Source of the DNA: Phytohabitans sp036906915 | Lineage (GTDB): Bacteria > Actinomycetota > Actinomycetes > Mycobacteriales > Micromonosporaceae | NCBI RefSeq assembly: GCF_036906915.1 | Contig: NZ_JBAKHX010000056.1 | Coordinates: 1-53,438, forward strand | Reading direction: 5' to 3' | DNA length: 53,438 nt | Shown: positions 32,487 to 39,768 of the stretch, in pieces | Numbering within the stretch: position 1 is the first letter of the stretch | Layout of the letters: each line of letters begins with the position of its first letter | Translations under genes and position numbers: made by a program | Notes under the pieces: generated by a model | What the model was told of the DNA's origin: nothing | The model's input: the letters and a program-made list of their open reading frames with translations, nothing else | The model's database searches: none

Positions 32487-32788
32487 CGACCGCGACCGAA
32501 CACCGCCCGCACGCCGGGCACGAGCACAGCCACACCGACAGCTGCGGGCACGCTACCGTCCCGCACGGTGACCACGTCGACTACCTGCACGACGGCCATG
32601 CGCACCACAGCCACGGCGACCACTACGACGAATGCAACCTCGAAGGCGTGCACGTCCAGGCTGAATCGCACGAGCACACCCACGCCGACGGCTGCGGGCA
32701 CGACACCGTCGCGCACGCCGACCACGTGGACTACCTGCACGACGGGCACCGCCACGCCGTCCACGCGGACCACTTCGACGAGCACTAA
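32483..32788 (+). CDS. Small His-rich metal-binding protein with internal duplication
   Basis: 101 residues, 27 of them His, plus many Asp/Glu and three Cys, with no signal peptide or helix. Two copies of a roughly 31-residue unit are visible (SCGHATVPHGDHVDYLHDGH at about 20-39 and GCGHDTVAHADHVDYLHDGH at about 70-89), each followed by a H-rich DH(Y/F)DE end. It probably buffers or carries Zn, Ni or Co in the cytosol. ATG 32483 overlaps the restored stop of the SmtB-type sensor, so it should be derepressed by excess metal. The exact ligand is unknown. Confidence 0.85.
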   Translation: MTTATEHRPHAGHEHSHTDSCGHATVPHGDHVDYLHDGHAHHSHGDHYDECNLEGVHVQAESHEHTHADGCGHDTVAHADHVDYLHDGHRHAVHADHFDEH

Positions 32789-33086
32789 AGCGCACGGGTG
32801 CGCGATGGATGGGCCACTGACCACCGCCGCGTTCAACGCCGCCCGCATCCTCGACGGCGGGCAACCCGTCGCCGCCGTCGAGGACCCGCGCTGTACGTCT
32901 GAGCGCGACGTGGACTACTCGCCACCGCCGGGCTGTTGGCGGCGCTCCTGGCGTGGAGCGTCATCCGGGCCGCTCGGCGGCGCTGCCATCGCGGCAGCCG
33001 GCGCCGAGCGCTGGCGGTCACCGCTGGGTGGGTGGCCGGCTGCGCCGCGGCGAGCCGTTCTACGACCCCACGAACCGGGGCGTGGG
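32789..33086. other. Gene-poor interval with possible membrane-protein remnant
   Basis: No complete gene was found. One plus-strand frame near 32911-33060 encodes GLLATAGLLAALLAWSVIRA followed by an Arg-rich stretch and RALAVTAGWVAGCAAAS, resembling a small two-helix membrane protein. It has no start codon because a TGA precedes it, and it is probably a decayed fragment. Confidence 0.3.
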
Positions 33087-33356
33087 TCAAGGCCGGCGGC
33101 GGCCTCGGGCTCCGGCGACGATGGCCACTCCGACAGCGGCGAAGGCGACCTGCAGGATTAGCTCGATCCAGTCGACGCCGGGGGTCTCTGCGACGTCGAG
33201 TACGCCTGCGAGCAGGGTGCCCAGGATGGCGGCGACGACGCCGATGAGCATGGTCAGCCAGATCGGGATGTCTTGTTTGCCGGGTACGACGAGCCTGCCG
33301 AGTGCGCCGATGATCAGGCCGATGATGATGGCGGTGATGATGCCGGTGACTTCCAT
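33087..33356 (-). CDS. GlsB/YeaQ/YmgE family stress-response membrane protein
   Basis: 89 residues with three hydrophobic helices and the family motif IIIGLIIGALGRLVVPGKQD near the start (transglycosylase-associated protein family). Function is poorly known; members are induced by stress in the cytoplasmic membrane. ATG 33356 has AGGAG 8 bases upstream; an upstream GTG-less extension to 33425 in the same frame is basic, non-membrane and less likely. It stands alone, downstream of the convergent His-rich gene. Confidence 0.88.
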   Translation of the reverse strand: MEVTGIITAIIIGLIIGALGRLVVPGKQDIPIWLTMLIGVVAAILGTLLAGVLDVAETPGVDWIELILQVAFAAVGVAIVAGARGRRRP

Positions 33357-33563
33357 GTTGCTGCTCCTGTCCCGCTCGTCGGTGGGTGCGGTGTTCGGTT
33401 GTTCCCTGCTGGCGTGTGCCGGCAAACGTGGGGACCGAGCGGTGGGCGGCTTGTCATGAAATCGTCACACGGGTGACTCGTCACAGGTGGCTGTTGCGGC
33501 GGGTATCTGAAGGCCGCAGTGACCTCGCCTGCCGCGCCGGTGACACCGTGGGTTGCGGCAAGT

Positions 33564-34412
33564 TCAGGGGCGGCGTGCGGTGGTGAGGCGGATGGTGGTG
33601 GTCCAGCCGAGGGTGCCGTCCTCGGATCGCAGCCGCTCGGCGACCAGGCCGGTGAGCGCGGCGCGGGCGTCGTCGCGGTCCTGCGCCGGGATGCTCTCCA
33701 TCATGCCGCGCATGCCGGCCGACCAGAGCCAGTCCCAGAACTGCTCGGGTCGCGCGAACACGGTGCGGTGCGCCTTCTCGGTAAACCGCACGCCACTGAA
33801 TCCGCCGCCGGTCAACAGCTCCACAATGGACTCCCGGGTGCGCAGCCGTGCATCCGGCGGGGGCGGCGAGCCGGGGACCGGCTCGGGTGGCGGTGGCAGG
33901 TAGGGCCGCAGCGCCTGCCCGAAGTGGCCGAACCACTCCTTGTCGGCGTCGGACACCTCGGTGAACGTGCTGAGCACGAGCCGCCCGCCTGGACGGAGCA
34001 GCCGGGCGTACGCCTGTACCGCCGCTGGCGCGTCCGGGAGGAAGAAGAGCATCAGGCCGGCGAGTACGGCGTCGAAGGACGCGTCCGGGAAGTCGGGGGC
34101 TTCGGCGTCGCCGACCTGTACGTGTAGGTGGGCCAGGCCGCGTCGCCGTGCCTCGGCGGCGGTGGCCTCGACCATGCCCGGGGCCAGGTCGATGCCGATC
34201 GCGGCGCCGGACGGGCCGACCGCCTCGGCTGCGGGGAACAAGCTCGCGCCGCGGCCGCAGCCGACGTCGAGTATCCGTTCGCCGGGCCGCAGGCCGGCGT
34301 GCGCGGCCAGGGCGGCGCCGAGCGGCTCGAAGAACGCCACCCCGGTCTGCTCGTACATCGGCGCCGCGCGGTCGAAGACGCCAGCGATCCGCTGTTTGTC
34401 CGCTTCCGCCAT
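33564..34412 (-). CDS. SAM-dependent methyltransferase, putatively Zur-controlled
   Basis: 282 residues from ATG 34412 (GTG 34421 possible). It is a class I Rossmann methyltransferase with motif I ERILDVGCGRGASLFP, motif II-like IGIDLAPGMVEAT, VQVGDAEAPDFPDASFDAVL and LLRPGGRLVLSTF. Residues 170-190 form a Pro-rich loop. The substrate is unknown; the architecture is that of UbiE/COQ5-like and small-molecule methyltransferases. A site almost identical to the best Zur box lies 25 bases upstream of the ATG, tying it to zinc starvation, perhaps for modifying a metallophore or for replacing a zinc-dependent enzyme (both inference). Confidence 0.87.
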   Translation of the reverse strand: MAEADKQRIAGVFDRAAPMYEQTGVAFFEPLGAALAAHAGLRPGERILDVGCGRGASLFPAAEAVGPSGAAIGIDLAPGMVEATAAEARRRGLAHLHVQVGDAEAPDFPDASFDAVLAGLMLFFLPDAPAAVQAYARLLRPGGRLVLSTFTEVSDADKEWFGHFGQALRPYLPPPPEPVPGSPPPPDARLRTRESIVELLTGGGFSGVRFTEKAHRTVFARPEQFWDWLWSAGMRGMMESIPAQDRDDARAALTGLVAERLRSEDGTLGWTTTIRLTTARRP

Positions 34413-34436
34413 GGTCACCACCGCAGCCTACCAGGC

Positions 34437-34457
34437 TAATGAAAACGGTTCCCATGC
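34437..34457. promoter_or_regulatory. Zur-like box upstream of the methyltransferase
   Basis: TAATGAAAACGGTT is identical over 14 bases to the box at 13295; the right half (CCCATGC) is weaker, like that at 17973. It lies 25 bases before ATG 34412. Confidence 0.72.
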
Positions 34458-34708
34458 CAGATTCGCCCCGTCGGCGACCTCTGATCTCAGGTGGCCGAGC
34501 AGGTCGTCGGCAGTGGGGCCATCGTCCTGTCTCCACTGCGCACCAGGCGTGAGCTGCCAGTTCTGTCCGAGTACATGGACCCGACAGCGCCCTCATAGGT
34601 TCTTCACAGCTTCTTCGTAGGGACGGGACGGCGGTCGGCGACCATCAACGTCGGCGCGACCCCACCGCCGGTACTGACCGTCAATGTTCGTGGAAGGGAA
34701 GAGTCGGG
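34458..34708. other. Intergenic region between methyltransferase and ECF sigma gene
   Basis: This divergent interval must hold the sigma-gene promoter. A 35-codon plus-strand frame (GTG 34491 to TAG 34598) encodes VAEQVVGSGAIVLSPLRTRR and more, but has no ribosome site or recognised relative and is not called as a gene. Confidence 0.3.
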
Positions 34709-35257
34709 ATGCGCGGTGACGCAACACGCGAGGTCGACGCGGATACCCAGGACTACGTCGACTACGTGTCGACGCGGCTTGAGCGTTGGCACCGTGCGGC
34801 GTTCCTGCTGTGCGGCGACCGGCACCGCGCCGACGATCTGGTGCAAACGACGATGACCAAGCTATACGTGCACTGGGCGCGGGCCCGAGCCGCGGACAAG
34901 ATTGACGGCTACGTGCACCGCATGCTGGTGCGGGCGTTCCTCGACGAGCGGCGGCTGGCTTGGTCGAAGGTTTGGCTGATGCCGGCCACGCCCGAGCCGG
35001 ATACGGCAAGCGACAGCGCCTTGGAGGACCGTGACCTGGTGGTGCGCGCACTGGAGGAGCTGCCGAAGGGGCAGCGGACGGTGTTGGTCATGCGGTTTCT
35101 GTGTGACATGCCGGTCGAGCAGGTCGCGGCCGCGATGCGGTGCTCCACTGGAAACGTGAAGGCTCAGACGTTCCGCGGACTCGCGGCGCTGCGGGAACGG
35201 CTGGGGGATGAGTTCGCCGGGGCGATGGCCGGCAGGGCGAGGGGCGTTGCCGCGTAG
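34709..35257 (+). CDS. SigE-family ECF RNA polymerase sigma factor
   Basis: 182 residues. Region 2 (about 15-80) includes RAAFLLCGDRHRADDLVQTT and KLYVHWARA; region 4 (about 112-165) includes ALEELPKGQRTVLVMRFLCD and the helix-turn-helix VEQVAAAMRCSTGNVKAQTF. This is the actinobacterial SigE-type ECF subfamily (SigE is a family name, not orthology to a known sigE). The ATG 34709 follows GGAAGGGAAGAG. No anti-sigma gene follows, because the downstream DNA is an unrelated antisense pseudogene, so its partner may have been lost or lie elsewhere. Confidence 0.9.
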   Translation: MRGDATREVDADTQDYVDYVSTRLERWHRAAFLLCGDRHRADDLVQTTMTKLYVHWARARAADKIDGYVHRMLVRAFLDERRLAWSKVWLMPATPEPDTASDSALEDRDLVVRALEELPKGQRTVLVMRFLCDMPVEQVAAAMRCSTGNVKAQTFRGLAALRERLGDEFAGAMAGRARGVAA

Positions 35258-35290
35258 GCGAGCTGACGGACGGCGGGATGTATGCCTGCT

Positions 35291-35505
35291 CCAAAGGCTG
35301 ATGGACTCGCGTACGTCGGCGGCCTGCGTCGCGACATCGAAGCCGTTGACTCGGGCCGTTCGAGCCGAGCAGGGCGAAGATGCTGCCCCGCGCCATGTCG
35401 AGGTCCACGCCGCACAGCACACGCAGCTGCTTGTACGACTTCTCCAGGCCCCCGTGCGTGGATCGCGGGCCGCTGGACCTGATTGGTTGCTGGCGGGATG
35501 CTCAT
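35291..35505 (-). pseudogene. drrA: DrrA-type drug-resistance ABC ATPase, decayed
   Basis: The remnant starts at ATG 35505 (MSIPPATNQVQRPAIHARG). One extra G in a G-run near 35450 shifts frame; correcting it gives GLEKSYKQLRVLCGVDLDMA and IFALLGSNG, the start of a daunorubicin-resistance-type ATPase. The Walker A AGKTT and about 20 further residues are deleted, and the match resumes in another frame as VNGFDVATQAADVRESISL before ending near 35291. No functional protein is possible. A MerR-type promoter directly upstream shows that it was once a drug-inducible pump gene. Confidence 0.72.
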
Positions 35506-35512
35506 GACAGCC

Positions 35513-35544
35513 AGCATGGAGGGTTGACGCAGCGTCAGGGTCAA
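35513..35544 (-). promoter_or_regulatory. MerR-family-type promoter of the decayed drrA
   Basis: Read leftwards, TTGACC (-35, 35544-35539) and CATGCT (-10, 35518-35513) are separated by an overlong spacer of 20 bases carrying the inverted repeat TTGACCCTGACGC / GCGTCAA. The long spacer with an internal dyad is typical of MerR-regulated promoters. It now drives only the remnant. Confidence 0.62.
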
Positions 35545-35599
35545 GTCCGCCGGTGGGGATTTCAATGCGACGGAGCAAGGCTGCCTCGGAGGTGTCGCG

Positions 35600-38197
35600 A
35601 TGATCACGCAGTACGTGTTGGATCTTCAAGAGGCTGGCGAGACGCAGGTCGCGGTCGTTGGCGGCAAGGGCGCGCACCTGGGGGAGTTATCGCGGATCGA
35701 AGGCATCCGTGTGCCGGCCGGCTTTTGCGTGACGACGGACGCCTTCGGGCGGATCATGACCGAAGCGCCGTCGATCGACGATCAACTGGATCGGCTGTCG
35801 CGCCTGAGCCCGGATGACCGGGAGGCGATCCGCGCGCTCAGCGCGGAGATCCGCCAGACGCTCGAAGGCGTGGCAATCCCCGACGATCTGACGGCGGCGG
35901 TCGCCGACGCGCTCGCACGGCTCGGCGAGCAAGCGGCCTACGCCGTGCGATCCAGCGCGACGGCAGAGGACCTGCCGACGGCGTCCTTCGCGGGCCAGCA
36001 GGACACATACCTGAACGTCGTGGGCCCGGCGGCGATCCTCCAGCACGTCAGCCGGTGTTGGGCGTCGCTGTTCACCGAGCGGGCCGTGACCTACCGCCTG
36101 CGGAACGGCTTCGACCATCGAAAGGTCCACATGGCCGTGGTCGTGCAGCGGATGGTCTTCCCGGAGGCGGCCGGCATCCTGTTCACGGCCGACCCCGTCA
36201 CGGGCAATCGGAAGGTCGCCGCCGTGGACGCCAGCTTCGGCCTCGGCGAGGCATTGGTCTCCGGCCTGGTGAACCCGGACGTCTTCAAGGTGCGCGACGG
36301 CGAAGTCGTCGCCAAGGCGGTCGCCGCCAAGCAGCTCGCCATCCACGCCCTTCCGGCGGGCGGGACGCAGACACTGGCGATCGACCGGCAGCGGCAGGAG
36401 CAGCCGGCGCTGACGGATGCGCAGGTCGTGCGGCTCGTGCAGCTCGGGCGGCGGATCGAGGTGCACTTCGGCCGACCGCAGGACATCGAATGGTGCTTGG
36501 TCGATGACGGCTTCCAGATCGTGCAGAGCCGGCCAATCACCACGCTGTTCCCCATCCCCGAGACCGGCGACCAGGAGAATCACGTCTACCTCTCTGTCGG
36601 CCACCAGCAGATGATGACCGACCCCATGAAGCCGCTGGGGCTGTCCATGTGGCAGCTGACGGCCATGGCGCCGATGCAGGAGGCCGGCGGGCGGTTGTTC
36701 GTCGACGTCACCCGGCGCCTGGCCTCGCCGGCAAGCCGCGCCGGCCTCCTGGATGTGGTGGGGAGGGGCGATCCGCTGACCAGGGACGCGCTGGAAACCG
36801 TCCTCGACCGCGGCGACTTCATCCCGACGCTCCCGGACGAGGGTCGCGGCGGGCCGCCGGTCGGCGGCGGGCCAGCCCCGATCGAGACCGATCCGGCCAT
36901 CGTCACCGAGCTGATCGAGCGCAGCCAGGCGTCCATCGCCGGCCTCCGGCGCGACATCCGGACGAAGACCGGACCGGCGATGTTCGACTTCCTGCTGGAG
37001 GCCCTCCAGGAGCACAAGCGAGTTCTCGGTGATCCGCTGAACTTTCAGGCGATCATGGCAGGGATGGATGCCACCTGGTGGCTCAACGACCACTTGCAGG
37101 AATGGCTGGGCGAGAAGAACGCGGCCGACACACTCACGCTGTCTGCCCCCAACAACGTCACGTCAGAGATGGGACTGGCGCTGCTCGACGTCGCGGATGT
37201 GATCCGTCCGAATCCGGAGGTGGTGGCGTTTCTGCAGGGCGTCGAGGACGAGGGTTACCTGGACGAGCTGCCGAAGCTCGCAGGCGGGACCGAAGCGCGC
37301 GCCGCCATCGAGGCCTACCTCGACCGGTACGGCATGCGTTGCGTCGGCGAGATCGACATCACGAGGCCGCGCTGGAGCGAACGCCCCACCACGCTCGTGC
37401 CCCTGATCCTGGACAACATCAAGCTCTTCGAGCCGGGCGCCGCCGAGCGCCGCTTCGAGCAGGGGCGGCAGGAGGCGGAGAAGAAGGAACGGGACGTGCT
37501 GTCACGCTTGCGGGCCCTGCCGGACGGGGAGCAGAAGGCAGACGAGGCCAAGGGGATGATCGACCGGGTCCGGACCTTCATCGGCTACCGGGAGTACCCG
37601 AAGTACGACATCGTCAGCCGCTACTTCGTCTACAAGCAGGCCCTGCTGGCGGAGGCCGAGCGCCTCGTACACGCCAACGTGCTCGCCGAGAAGGAGGACA
37701 TCTTCTACCTCACATTCCAGGAACTCCACGACGTCGCGCGCACCAACCAGTTGGACGACCAGCTCATCCAGCAGCGCAAGGACGCGTTCCGGTCGTACCA
37801 GGCGCTCACGCCGCCCCGGGTGCTCACGTCTGACGGCGAGGCCCTGACCGGGGCATACCGGCGTGACGACGTGCCAGCCGGTGCCCTGATCGGCTTACCG
37901 GTTTCCGCCGGAACCATCGAGGGCAGGGCCCGCGTCATCCTTGACATGGCGGAGGCCGATCTCGAAGCGGGCGACATCCTCGTCACGGCCTACACCGACC
38001 CAAGCTGGTCACCCCTGTTCGTCGCGATCACGGGCCTGGTGACGGAGGTGGGCGGCCTGATGACCCATGGCGCGGTGATCGCCCGGGAGTACGGCTTGCC
38101 GGCCGTCGTTGGTGTGGTGGACGCGACTCGGCTGATCTCCGATGGGCAGCGGATCCGCGTACACGGAACCGAGGGGTACATCGAAATCCTCCCGTGA
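35600..38197 (+). CDS. rph: Rifampin phosphotransferase (Rph)
   Basis: 865 residues, the family length. It inactivates rifamycins by transferring the beta-phosphate of ATP to the drug via a phospho-His. The ATP-binding domain (1 to about 310) has K23 in VVGGKGAHLGEL and R117 in AYAVRSSATAEDLPTASFAG; the rifampin-binding domain follows (about 320-755). The C-terminal swivelling His domain ends in GGLMTHGAVIAREYGLPAVV with H823 as the phosphorylated residue. A PEP synthase is less likely because that family lacks the central drug-binding domain and has a separate PEP domain. ATG 35600 follows GGAGG. The rifamycin-associated element palindrome (GGGGCTTGC..) was not found upstream. Confidence 0.93.
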   Translation: MITQYVLDLQEAGETQVAVVGGKGAHLGELSRIEGIRVPAGFCVTTDAFGRIMTEAPSIDDQLDRLSRLSPDDREAIRALSAEIRQTLEGVAIPDDLTAAVADALARLGEQAAYAVRSSATAEDLPTASFAGQQDTYLNVVGPAAILQHVSRCWASLFTERAVTYRLRNGFDHRKVHMAVVVQRMVFPEAAGILFTADPVTGNRKVAAVDASFGLGEALVSGLVNPDVFKVRDGEVVAKAVAAKQLAIHALPAGGTQTLAIDRQRQEQPALTDAQVVRLVQLGRRIEVHFGRPQDIEWCLVDDGFQIVQSRPITTLFPIPETGDQENHVYLSVGHQQMMTDPMKPLGLSMWQLTAMAPMQEAGGRLFVDVTRRLASPASRAGLLDVVGRGDPLTRDALETVLDRGDFIPTLPDEGRGGPPVGGGPAPIETDPAIVTELIERSQASIAGLRRDIRTKTGPAMFDFLLEALQEHKRVLGDPLNFQAIMAGMDATWWLNDHLQEWLGEKNAADTLTLSAPNNVTSEMGLALLDVADVIRPNPEVVAFLQGVEDEGYLDELPKLAGGTEARAAIEAYLDRYGMRCVGEIDITRPRWSERPTTLVPLILDNIKLFEPGAAERRFEQGRQEAEKKERDVLSRLRALPDGEQKADEAKGMIDRVRTFIGYREYPKYDIVSRYFVYKQALLAEAERLVHANVLAEKEDIFYLTFQELHDVARTNQLDDQLIQQRKDAFRSYQALTPPRVLTSDGEALTGAYRRDDVPAGALIGLPVSAGTIEGRARVILDMAEADLEAGDILVTAYTDPSWSPLFVAITGLVTEVGGLMTHGAVIAREYGLPAVVGVVDATRLISDGQRIRVHGTEGYIEILP

Positions 38198-38249
38198 CTG
38201 GAGATGTAGGGGGTTGCGAGGCCTCCGTGCCTGGTTGACTTGTCGCAAG

Positions 38250-38275
38250 GCTTGACGCAACATGTTGAGACAAGC
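38250..38275. promoter_or_regulatory. Palindromic operator for the YtrA-type GntR regulator
   Basis: A 26-bp imperfect palindrome: outer arms GCTTG and CAAGC, perfect centre CAACATGTTG, and only two mismatched pairs. It lies 21 bases before the membrane-protein gene whose operon ends in a GntR regulator, suggesting autoregulation. Confidence 0.65.
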
Positions 38276-38295
38276 TTTGAGACATCGGAGGCGTC

Positions 38296-39114
38296 ATGCC
38301 GAATGAAATGTTGCCAGAGGTTGACCCGTCGGTGCGTCCGGCGGACCTTGAGCAGGCCGGCGTGTGGCTGGCCGGGCACGGCCTGACCGACGTCCGGCCG
38401 ACACCGTTGCTGGCGACGCGTTTGGCGGCCCGGCGACGTAGGCGTCTGGCCGCTGCTGTCCTGCTCGCCGCGTTCATCATCGCGGTCGCCCTCACTTACA
38501 TCAGCGCCATGGGCGAGGGTTCCGGGTCGTCCCGACGCTGGTCGCTGCTGGTGTTGACGGCGGTGGTGGTGGGGTTGGTGCTGGGCCAGTCGCTGCTGGA
38601 CTTGTGGGTGCGGCGGGTCGACCGGCGGGCCGGCGCGATGCTGCCGCGACGGGCGGCCCACCCGGTCCGGCTCGGCTGGCGCACCGTGCTCGGCTGGCCG
38701 CGTGCCGCGTTCGCGGTTACCACCTTCGCGGGTGCGATGGTGCTGGCGATCGGCGTCCTGACCATGCAGGACTCCACCGCGAGGTACGCTGCGGTCGTCC
38801 TGCTCATCGGGCTGTGCGGGGTCGCGGTCGTAATGGTTGTACAGCTGCGTCATGTTCTGACGCACCCGGTCGTGGCGGACGACGAGGTCTCGCTGACCGC
38901 CGACGTCATCATGCGGGTCGAGGACGCCCGAGACGTCACCGTGCCAACCGTGGTGTGGTCGCTGCCGGTCACGTCGGTGTTCAGTACCGCCTTTGGTTGG
39001 TGGAACGTTGCCTGGCTCGTCTTCATCGTCCTGAGCGTCATCGCGCTCGCCCTGATCGATGCGCGGACCGCGCGGAGCGGCACGGTGGCGCGGCACGTCA
39101 CGAGCGCCCGGTGA
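38296..39114 (+). CDS. Integral membrane protein of unknown function, linked to GntR regulator
   Basis: 272 residues. A soluble N-terminus of about 50 residues is followed by about six hydrophobic helices in three pairs (about 53-70, 82-100, 133-152, 160-178, 226-238, 241-258). No catalytic or transport motif was recognised. Genes like this are often translationally coupled to YtrA-type GntR repressors. GGAGG lies upstream of ATG 38296, and the stop overlaps the regulator's GTG (GTGA). The upstream palindrome suggests joint control of both genes. Confidence 0.8.
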   Translation: MPNEMLPEVDPSVRPADLEQAGVWLAGHGLTDVRPTPLLATRLAARRRRRLAAAVLLAAFIIAVALTYISAMGEGSGSSRRWSLLVLTAVVVGLVLGQSLLDLWVRRVDRRAGAMLPRRAAHPVRLGWRTVLGWPRAAFAVTTFAGAMVLAIGVLTMQDSTARYAAVVLLIGLCGVAVVMVVQLRHVLTHPVVADDEVSLTADVIMRVEDARDVTVPTVVWSLPVTSVFSTAFGWWNVAWLVFIVLSVIALALIDARTARSGTVARHVTSAR

Positions 39115-39497
39115 ACCGAATGATCGTCATCGACTCGGCCTCGCCCATCCCACCGTTCGAGCAGCTCCGTGGCCAGCTCGCCCGCCAGATCCAGGACCAC
39201 ACGCTGGCCGTGGGCACCCGGCTGCCGACCATCCGCCGCCTGGCCGCAGACCTTGGTTTGGCCGCCAACACCGTCGGCCGGGCCTACCGGGAGCTGGAGG
39301 AGGCGGGGCTGATCGAGACCCGCGGAGCAGCCGGCTCGTTCGTGTCCGCAGCCGGCGAGCAGGGACGCGAACGGGCACGCCACGCCGCCGCCGAGTACGC
39401 CGCCGTCATCGCCAGCGTGGGCATCGACACCAACGAGGCCATCCGCATCGTCCAGGCCGCGCTGGCCAAGGGCATCGCAGTGTCGCCCTCGTCGTGA
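39111..39497 (+). CDS. YtrA-subfamily GntR transcriptional regulator
   Basis: 128 residues from GTG 39111 (ATG 39120 is alternative). The N-terminal winged helix-turn-helix is typical: PPFEQLRGQLARQI, GTRLPTIRRLAADLGLAANT, VGRAYRELEEAGLIETRG and a wing GSFVSAAG. The C-terminal part (about 40 residues) is short, as in the YtrA subfamily, which usually represses its own operon with a membrane protein or ABC transporter. GTGA coupling to the preceding membrane protein supports a shared unit. Confidence 0.9.
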   Translation: MNRMIVIDSASPIPPFEQLRGQLARQIQDHTLAVGTRLPTIRRLAADLGLAANTVGRAYRELEEAGLIETRGAAGSFVSAAGEQGRERARHAAAEYAAVIASVGIDTNEAIRIVQAALAKGIAVSPSS

Positions 39498-39569
39498 CTG
39501 ACCACCTCGTACCTGCCGGAGGCGACCTGCCGTGATCCGGGTAGGTCGCTGATCAGCGCATCTGCCACC

Positions 39570-39627
39570 ACGTTTCCGCGAAGGACCCTGCGCGGGGGGT
39601 GAACCCCGGGTCGCCTCGCGGAAACGT
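39570..39627 (+). terminator. Long hairpin terminator after the GntR gene
   Basis: Arms ACGTTTCCGCGA and TCGCGGAAACGT pair perfectly, continue after a small internal loop with GACCC/GGGTC, and enclose a further GC-rich inner hairpin. It starts 73 bases past the GntR stop and isolates this operon from the amino-acid permease gene. Confidence 0.75.
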
Positions 39628-39768
39628 CGCCCGGCGACGGTGGGAATGGCGAGGGCCGTCGCCGTACCACCTCGTGGCAGTCCCGCCCGAGTGACGCGCA
39701 TGTTTACCGGTCCTGGTTTCGGGTCAGTCGGTTATGCAGGTTCGCCGAGAAGATGAGGTGATCCAGTC

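Noticed and set aside
35600..38197. Phosphoenolpyruvate synthase as identity of the 865-residue protein
   Set aside because: It has the ATP-grasp, central drug-binding and C-terminal His-domain order and length of rifampin phosphotransferases, and the end GGLMTHGAVIAREYGLPAVV fits Rph.
38198..38230. GGGGGTTGCGAGGCCTCC as a rifamycin-associated element
   Set aside because: It lies downstream of rph and does not form the GGGGCTTGC...GCAAGCCCC palindrome.
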